From: Sabethes cyaneus
Taxonomy: Eukaryota; Arthropoda; Insecta; Diptera; Culicidae
Assembly: GCF_943734655.1 (NCBI RefSeq)
Contig: NC_071354.1
Span: forward strand, 58,631,544-58,695,543
DNA length: 64,000 nucleotides
Direction of reading: 5' to 3'
Part shown: one piece after another, positions 57,111-64,000 of the stretch
Layout of the letters: every line of letters starts with the position of its first letter
Position numbering within the stretch: position 1 is the first letter of the stretch
Notes under the pieces: generated by a model
What the model was told of the DNA's origin: nothing
The model's database searches: none
Seen by the model: the letters and a program-made list of their open reading frames with translations, nothing else
Position numbers and translations under genes: made by a program

Positions 57111-58569
57111 TTAAGATGAATCAACCAGTAAGTAGGTACCAGAACCAAAAGTACCAAAGCCGAGTGGGACATGGACAATGTATGTAGTTTGACACCCACT
57201 CCACCCTTCTGGTTGCCATCCATGCCAAAAGGGAAAGAATTAAATGAAGGTAAAATGAAATTTATCGTAATCTACACTTTGCATTTATAATTTTAAATTA
57301 CCTTTCTTATGATTTTTTTTTTGTTTATCGTACCTAAAACGCCAAATACCACTTTTGTGGCGTTCCCCTTAAACTACTATGCTACAACACTGTGCAATTC
57401 CCTAAAACTGAAGTAATATTTTCAGCCAAAACAAATTTCAATGTTATCTTCAATTATTACTTGATATTAAAGGCCACCAAGGCCGATTGATCGATGAAAT
57501 TCACATTTTTCCTGAAACAGTATAGTCACTCTTAGTAAAGAGCTCGAATGTCGTGATAAGTATGTGCCTTCTGGGACTGCATTATGACTAATTCACTCAG
57601 CAACAAGAAACGAACGAAGGTCTGAACCTCGCGCCCGATATCTGTAGAGCACCTACTTACTGTTTTAGTGAGCCAAGCGGAAGGCAATCTGCAATAGTCC
57701 TTGCTCTAATGATGTTTATGTCAAATACTTCATCGAGTGAAATATGTTATCAAATCAATACAACGATAATGCTACCTAGGCCTACAGCACCCTTTCGGTT
57801 AACCCTTACAGCCCGACTATATATACCTTGTAGTTTTTCTCCTTTTCAGTACCGTTTTCTAGGTTTTAGCTCTGACTTTCCTCCTCTTCTGTTGGGTACT
57901 CTTACCACTACGTCCAGTATTTTGAACTATTGTGGTATGCCCCGTTTTATTATTTTTACTGTACGCTTCAAGCTTACCTATCACTGACCTATCACTGAGG
58001 AAGTGACTGGCTGGTAGCTGGAGCGAGACATGTGCCAATTAGGGATTACTAGGTTTATGAACCTAGTTACCCTGATCGGCGACGCCAACAAGATCTCCCA
58101 TTTTTGAGATACTGCAGTCTGCTTACCATTTGTGCTCCACAATTGCAGAGCAGGTGTGTTCCGAGGTTAAATATCATCTTGTACGAAACCGAGATTCCAA
58201 AGATGACATTTACTCGGACAATGTCCTGTCGCAAGACCGGTAAGTTTGCTGAAATCTCTCTTATTGAGATTCAGCGACTTTTGAGCAACTCTCATCTTCG
58301 ACGTTTTTTTTAGATTATATTTTTAGATTGTTTGAGCGATTGTACAGCCATCCACTGACCATGACAGTTTGGCACTCCTTTTGTTTCAACTTACCCTCCA
58401 GCACTCAGTCAGAGGTCAGGCAGAATGAATCTGGACCCGTGAGTAGAGAGTTGGAGCCACATCTTCGTTTGTCGACTCACGAGTTGGCGTGTTGAGGATA
58501 GACGAGGATCAGGACTGAACCTCTGCTAGCGCTTCGTTCAAGTCCTGTTACTCCCCTATTCTCCTCTCA
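57111..58569. other. Intergenic, no gene recognised
   Basis: No coding domain. A short hairpin (CTAGGTTtatgAACCTAG, about 58049-58067) is the only local structure noted. Confidence 0.35.
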
Positions 58570-59415
58570 ACCCCCTTTGTTTCTTTGTTTTTCGGCAGAG
58601 AGTAGGTCTGACTTTACCTTCCGCTTTCTTCTTTTTGTATTCCTTGTATTCCTTTTTTCTGCCCCGTGTTTCCTGTTTCATCCCCGTTTTCATTTTTCTT
58701 CGTTTCATCCTCCAGTTTTTCTAATTTTCAGTCTTTTCTTTCCTTATGATTTTCATTCGTTTTTTGCCGTTTTCTTTTCCATTTTCAGTCTTTCTTTTTT
58801 TTTTGTTTTCAGCATTTGCATTGTTCTATTTTTTTATCTCACCGGAAAAACAAGTCTTTTATCTATTTTGCTTATCGTTTTTCACATTCAGATGCTCTAT
58901 GTTTCTATCTTTCCTTTTTTCACCACTTTCGAGAGATAACCTTTTCGTCTTTTTCTCTTCCGTTTTATCTTTTCTTTCGTTCAATTTTCCTGTTTTAGCA
59001 TCATTTTCTATCTTATTTTCTCGTTCCGTGTCCCATCTTTCTCCTTTTATATCTCGTTTCATCTCTTTTTTTCGTTTTCCTCTGTTGGTTTTTTTCACGT
59101 GTGGTTTCTCTTGCTTTCTGTCCCGTCTTCCCTCTATTTTTCTCTAACTTTCCCTCGTTTCTCCTTTTTTCTACACACTGTTTCTTCTTTCTCTGTTTCG
59201 TTCTTTCCGTATCGTTTTTTTGTACTTTCCTCTTATCTTTCTCTTATTTTTCTGTTTTCTGCACCACATTGCGTATTTTTCCCACCGTTTTTAGGCCTGT
59301 TTTTCTTCTTTTCCTGTCTTTATTTTTTCGGAATTTTCTGTCTTTTTGTTTTTATTCTTTTTTTTTCTGTCCCGGGTTTTCCCCTTTTATCTCTTTTTCT
59401 ATCCCTTTTTAGTTT
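58570..59415 (+). repeat. 850-bp pyrimidine-rich tract
   Basis: Almost unbroken T/C on the plus strand with recurring TTTTCTGTC, CCTTTTTTC, TTTCGTTTT and TTTTCCC words. Long overlapping frames in all three phases are F/S/L-rich artefacts of composition. The mirror strand gives K/E/R-rich frames. Comparable tracts lie at 7925, 9404 and 60600. Confidence 0.7.
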
Positions 59416-60895
59416 GCGTCTGTTCCGTTTAGTGAATAATCCGTCGGTTAAACCACTCTATGATAAACTAAATACCAATCGATTCATAATAGATGTAGCA
59501 AATACGTTGGTTTTATTATAATTTACATTTCCAACTACTAAATGGTGAAAATTAACGAATAGTTTCAAAATCAAATTTCCCCATACATTTTCTTCGTGAT
59601 TACCTTGCTTCACAAGCAGGGACGATAGTTAAACACTTCATCTGTTTAACGCCCCAACAGGTCGAAGATTCCTTCCAATGTTTAAACCTATACCAATTTG
59701 ACATCTGTGCTTGTAAAGTATGTCATAGTGCATAACCACCCCTTTTCTTCAACCGATTCTACATTTAAATATTGCATTTAGTCCAATTTGATGCCCTAGA
59801 AGGAACAGGGCTGAAGCGATATTTGTGCATGTGACGTGACGCAGCAATTTTCAAAGCGAGGTGAATCAGCGACTGTCTTATCCGAGAATAGTTTTTGAAT
59901 GTTTCATTTGCGGCTTGGCGTCAGTTAGTTGCTTGCAATTCTTTACATAGTTTCAATTGCATTTCTGTCGAGTATGCAGATAGTTGTGAAGTAGTGTATC
60001 GAAAGGAACTAGCAAGATGCAGAGGACGTTAGCTAATTGATATTTTAACTGGCTGTCCACACGTTAGTTGTAAGACAATTATACTTCAAATAAATCTATC
60101 ACAATGAATGGTACTATCAACAATTTCAAGGAAATTGACGAATGCAAATCAGTATTGTAAATGATATCCCAGGTTAGTTATTTATTTTTTCGGTTTGATC
60201 GTAGTTATAAGCAAGCTGCTTACGTAAGCTAACTTCGTCAACAGCATGCTACATTCAAGCCAGTTAGTTAAAGTTGACTAGTGTTGCAAAATTGTCAAAA
60301 TTCGAAATCATCGCCAATCATTAGAAGATGTGTAATTGTGGCTTGATGGTTTAACTCTTAGTGGAACTACAAACTTTAAGAAACTGATAAAAATCATATA
60401 CAGTGTACAGAAATTCAGGATATTTAAAATTAACTTCATTTAACAAACGAATATAAATGTTTAAGGGTATTTATTACAGTACAGTAAATAATAAATTTGC
60501 ATCACAAACTGCTGAATATTTTCAAATTGTCAAGCAAGTTTGTCGAATTGGTCCCGCATTCGTAGTCCTAACTCCTACGTGAATCTCTCGTTTGTTCCCC
60601 TGGGTATTGACCTTCATTTTTTTCGTTTTATCTGTTCTATTTTCCTTCTTTTTCTCACCTGTTTGTCCAGTTTTTGTCACGTTTTACTTCGTGATCTTTT
60701 CCGGTTTTTCCCCTTCTGTCTATTTTTTCCTTTTTTGCCTTATTTTCTGGAGAGCAGCAGTATTTAATCCAACTTCTCAGGAACAGCAAGAAATGTTGTC
60801 ATGGAAATTTTATCATTAAAACATTAGACATTGATGTACAAGAAAAAATATTTACAAAAAGTTTCTATGTAACAGAACGAAATTTTCCGACTTTA
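59416..60895. other. Intergenic with a short pyrimidine tract
   Basis: A fourth T/C-rich tract occupies about 60610-60745. CGTAGTCCTAACTCCTACGTG precedes it at 60561 as CGTAGTCCTA and TCCTACGTG halves. No gene recognised. Confidence 0.4.
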
Positions 60896-60899
60896 AATT

Positions 60900-60990
60900 G
60901 GGCCCAAAAATGGAAATCGAATTGATTTGGAATTGGACTTGAAACTAGCCTGGAAATTGGACTTAAAATCGAAGTTGAAATTAGATATGG
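60900..60990. repeat. Degenerate GGAAATTGGACTT minisatellite
   Basis: About six loose units of 12-14 bp, similar to 56960-57110. Confidence 0.55.
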
Positions 60991-60999
60991 CTGTGATCA

Positions 61000-61340
61000 T
61001 TTTGTATGATTCTGACCTGTCCAGCTTCGTTTCGTACCAATCAGTTTAACTAGTTTTGTCAGAAAACCATGTTCTAACATTATCTGCCACAGTTCATTTC
61101 GGATGACTGAATCGTACGTCCCCTTAAAGTCCACAAACAGATGATGAGTCTGTAAGATGTACTCCCGAAACTTGTTCAGTAACTGACGAAGGGTAAACAC
61201 CTGATCTCTCACGAAAACTAGCTTGGTTCTCACCAACGAAGAATTCCATTCACGAATTCAGTTTACAATACAGGATACGGGAAAACACCCCATAGGCAGA
61301 ATTAAGCAATATAATATTTCGATAGATTTTATACTCGTTG
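61000..61340 (-). mobile_element. LINE reverse transcriptase fragment
   Basis: Minus frames read IYRNIILLNSAYGVFSRILY, then VRDQVFTLRQLLNKFREYIL, QTHHLFVDFKGTYDSVIRNE, LWQIMLEHGFLTKLVKLIG. This is the fingers/palm of the RT family also present at 15960-16530. Part of the same element as the endonuclease piece at 62490-62800, the two being separated by the mariner sequence. Confidence 0.75.
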
Positions 61341-61439
61341 AAACGTAGTGTCCTATCAGTGAGAGCTTTCGATGCGTTCGAATTAAATAGTGAACATTTG
61401 AAAACGGTCCTGGATCGGCAGTTCGGCGAAACTACCGTT

Positions 61440-62405
61440 TGATGTCGGAACAGGAGCATTGTACGGTCGTCATGTCAACTTTGCGAATGCATCGCTTGAT
61501 TCAAATAATCAACTGTTTGCAGTTCGTGACTTGCCAGCTATTTTGGTGCACCAAGGAGCTCAAAATCCTGAACAAATCTTCGATTGGACAACACGAAGGC
61601 AGATTTGTCGGATGGTGGTTTTTGGGCACAAATGGTTTCAAATAGTTATTTAGGAACGACTATGTTTTTTGCGTAGTGCGAAGATGCTTTATCTGGTCGA
61701 AACACGTATTGTCAATCTGCATGATGTCTTTGTAGAAACGGGATCAAAATTTACTTCAAATATTCGTTCTGGTACACATCGCGATTGATAGCTAAACCAG
61801 AAGGTTTGAATGGCTTAGAAATACCCCTCTCGGGTATGGCGATGTACAGCATCACTTTCTATACAAACTCACGTTTCAGCTTGAATTTTATGTTCGGAGA
61901 TGCAGTAGAACTATCTATGAAGTCGATCATTTTCGGGAATGTGCGACTTCGAAAGAGGAAAGTGACTTTCGTCGTCCAAAACAAAGCATTTTTCGGAATA
62001 ACTTTTTATCAACCAGTCGCATTGGGATTCCAGTGTCAAAACCTGCCCCTCAGTATATTCTGGGGCTATTATCTTTTTCCGCCTCTTTTCAATGGTTTGT
62101 AGATGTACTGGTGAGAACAGTTAAACTTTTTTGCGGCATCCCGTTGGCACACGAAATCCTTATTGTTGAAGACACGAGAAAAAGAATGAAGCCCTTCTGC
62201 GTCCATAATTTTGGCTGCACTTCCATTACCTTGCTTGCGATTAATTGTTGGAGATTTTAAGATATAGTAAACAATCGAAGCCGCAACATTTTTGCTTTCG
62301 AAATGTTGTTCCGTACAGTTTTTGCCGATATTTTTGACAGTTCGTAGAAGTGTACAACGCGCTCGCGAAATGCTTCTTGTTTCGACGCCATTTTGAGCAA
62401 AACTT
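61440..62405 (-). pseudogene. Tc1/mariner (ITmD37E-like) transposase pseudogene
   Basis: Transposases of this class cut and paste DNA at TA sites with a DDE/D triad. On the minus strand the N-terminal frame (62405-62090) shows a helix-turn-helix region: FESKNVAASIVYYILK, GSAAKIMDAEGLHSFSRVFN, QRDAAKKFNCSHQYIYK. The catalytic domain is spread over broken frames: VLDDESHFPLS near 61979-61960 (first D), VMLYIAIPERGISKPFKPSG, FRPDKASSHYAK near 61700-61675 (second D) and PTNLPSCCPIED near 61600-61575 (third acidic residue). The second-to-third spacing is about 36-37 residues if the intervening frameshift is ignored, which suggests ITmD37E. Several stops and frameshifts. No TIRs located. Confidence 0.78.
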
Positions 62406-62489
62406 GGTAAGCATAAACAAAACAAAAAATACTGGCAGAAAGAGGAGATGGAAAGCTAACTCATACACACTCTCTTTTCTCTCTGAGTA

Positions 62490-62990
62490 GTTGAACAAAC
62501 CCTTAATTTTTAACACAAATATACGGTCATCTACGGGCCTCCTCCGAATAACGCGTTGCTTTTGCTTTCTCAACACTACGAAACTGACTTCATATTCTGC
62601 GTTTCTACCGCCACTGCACTGTAGTAGATATGGTAGTGGCTTGCAATTGAATCTACTACACGGAGCTCCCTTTCTTCGGAATTTGGCCACCGAACTTCTT
62701 GAAAAGCAGCGATCTTCACACCGAGTCGATGTAGCTCTCGACCAAGTAAGCCAGCTCGGGCCAGTTCGTGGAAGTTTCCAATCGTAATTCATTCATCGTT
62801 TCCTTGTTCTTTGTCGTGTACTTTTCCGATGGATCCGTTTGCTATTTTTTCGTCGTTCGTGGTAATTACCATCCCACTGACGGGTCTACCATCTTAGCTT
62901 TAGCTTGCGGAATACAACATTTCATATTCAACGGTTCATTCCGAGACAGACACTGTTTGAGCCGCTCCTCACTTGGGGAACAGGTGCTTC
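62490..62990 (-). mobile_element. LINE endonuclease fragment
   Basis: Minus strand: GRELHRLGVKIAAFQEVRWP (the catalytic QE..W block of APE-type endonucleases), NSEERELRVVDSIAS, then after a frameshift GGRNAEYEVSFVVLRKQKQR, VIRRRPVDDRIFVLKIKG and NYS. This is the N-terminal part of a LINE ORF2, upstream in reading order of the RT fragment at 61000-61340. The 62800-62990 part is probably its 5' leader. Confidence 0.75.
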
Positions 62991-62999
62991 GCACCTCCT

Positions 63000-64000
63000 A
63001 GCTTAGCTGCTCCAATATGTACATGAAATATTTCCAGATATGACTATCGATTGTCATCGTTTAATTTAGGTCTTCGAGGAGGTAGAGACTTGTGAGAGCC
63101 AGAACTATGTTTGACACTCCTTCCAGCTAACTCCCTCATTTCTTACCCTATGAAACATTCATGTATCAGATATTGATATAGAGATATTTTGCGCAATCAG
63201 GAAAAAAACAGGCAAAGGCAACAAGATATGCCTTGTCTGGTGAAAGCTTTAAAGCTAGAAAAAACATTAAAATAGTTACTCTTTCCTCATGAACTATGAT
63301 AATAAGTACACGACGTTCATGATTGTAAGCATATAGCAAACATTGTCGATGTCGTAAGGCTTGATTACGAAGAATAATCAGATCATTCCCATGTGCTAGG
63401 GTTACCGGTGGAACCTGCTGCTCCTGTTGGAGCAGCTGGATACTAGTTAGTCGGCTGTGATGAAAAAGAAAAAGTAAAGAACCGGAGTGCCGTGTATTTG
63501 CTTTCAACAGCAAGGAAATTGAGTTTACCAACATGAGCAGAAATTGATGCCTGTGGTTCAATCAAGTGGTTCTAATTAATTTTTCCTCTCTGCTGTTGTG
63601 GTTCATGCTGAAGGTGAGTTTATACGATGCAAAGGATATTTGTTGGTTAGTTTCGTATTTGCCTGTTAAACCGCAAAACGTGAAATCTGGCAATAATTTT
63701 TTCAATTATATCTATATCACACGACAAAAAAAATATTGGTGGAAATTCATAGTAACCATGCGATGGCCTTAAATAGTATTTGAACAATATTGAAACAATA
63801 TAAATTAATTCTTCCCATTCAATTTGGAAAATTACAAGATGTCCTGATTAAAGACAAGCATCAAGTAAAACAATCGGAACCGGCCCTATCTTCGGTGCGG
63901 ACGCTTGTGGCGTCCTTCGGTCCCCTACATTAGCTTCTTAAATCTAGCCAAGTGCTTTGGCTCATTTTAAAAACATGATTTGCATGCAGATGATACGGAA
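63000..64000. other. Unassigned right edge
   Basis: A minus frame of 131 residues at 63166-63561 (QLLQQEQQVPPVTLAHGNDL, ILRNQALRHRQCLLYAYN) is unrecognised. It may be chance coding. Nothing else seen. Confidence 0.3.

Noticed and set aside
58577..59521. Frames of 103-140 residues rich in F, L and S
   Set aside because: Same reason: pyrimidine-rich tract, open in several phases, no domain and no conserved start.
62241..62792. 183-residue minus frame as a membrane protein
   Set aside because: It fuses a frameshifted LINE endonuclease with out-of-frame mariner sequence, and the hydrophobic stretch lies at the junction.
63166..63561. 131-residue minus frame with a stretch faintly like GINS subunit PSF1 (RCLLAYLYN-type segment)
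   Set aside because: Only about eight scattered identities, with the flanking conserved residues of PSF1 missing. Listed as unrecognised.

Overview
The window is eukaryotic intergenic DNA, most likely from a mosquito (Culicidae). That call is inference: the sequence is AT-rich, genes are rare, and the transposon mix (Jockey and RTE-like non-LTR retrotransposons, an ITmD37E-like mariner, tRNA-derived SINEs, TIR MITEs and a (GTCT)n-bearing Helentron/mini-me-like element) is what large culicid genomes carry. I see no bacterial operon structure, no rRNA or genuine tRNA genes, and no CRISPR. A species cannot be named from the sequence alone.

Only one long open reading frame looks like a functional host gene: an intronless ELL-associated factor (EAF) homologue at 5043-6998 (minus), whose disordered tail has been expanded by a 684-bp tandem duplication. 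A broken second copy of the same locus lies at 1-295. A kinesin light chain retrocopy with a frameshift lies at 1666-2779 (minus).

The rest is a layered transposon landscape. 0-10 kb: EAF and KLC copies, SINEs, pyrimidine-rich tracts. 10-12 kb: 5'-truncated RTE-type LINE. 12-16 kb: no recognisable gene. 16-24 kb: LINE fragments, SINEs and a 2.2-kb Helentron-like element. 24-31 kb: a MITE cluster, including a 540-bp foldback with long TIRs, two TA-flanked elements of one family, a hAT MITE with a perfect 8-bp target duplication, and a 3.1-kb TA-flanked TIR element. 34-49 kb: four Jockey-type copies (one with an intact reverse transcriptase frame at 40520-42616), a LINE with endonuclease remnant at 37640-39680 and an RTE/Jockey chimera at 44.8-46.9 kb. 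49.6-54 kb: a LINE split by a 404-bp MITE, a second Helentron-like element whose core is a 143-bp tandem array with alternating A/B units, and a 214-bp MITE. 54-58 kb: relatively GC-rich apparently single-copy DNA. 58-60 kb: a long pyrimidine-rich tract. 61-63 kb: a mariner transposase pseudogene lodged between the endonuclease and reverse transcriptase remnants of a LINE. 63-64 kb: unrecognised.

There is no sign of genes acting together as a pathway. The most useful content is the nested insertion history, the EAF duplication and the A/B satellite that grew inside a mobile element. Element boundaries are read by eye and are accurate to about 5-30 bp unless inverted repeats or target duplications fix them.
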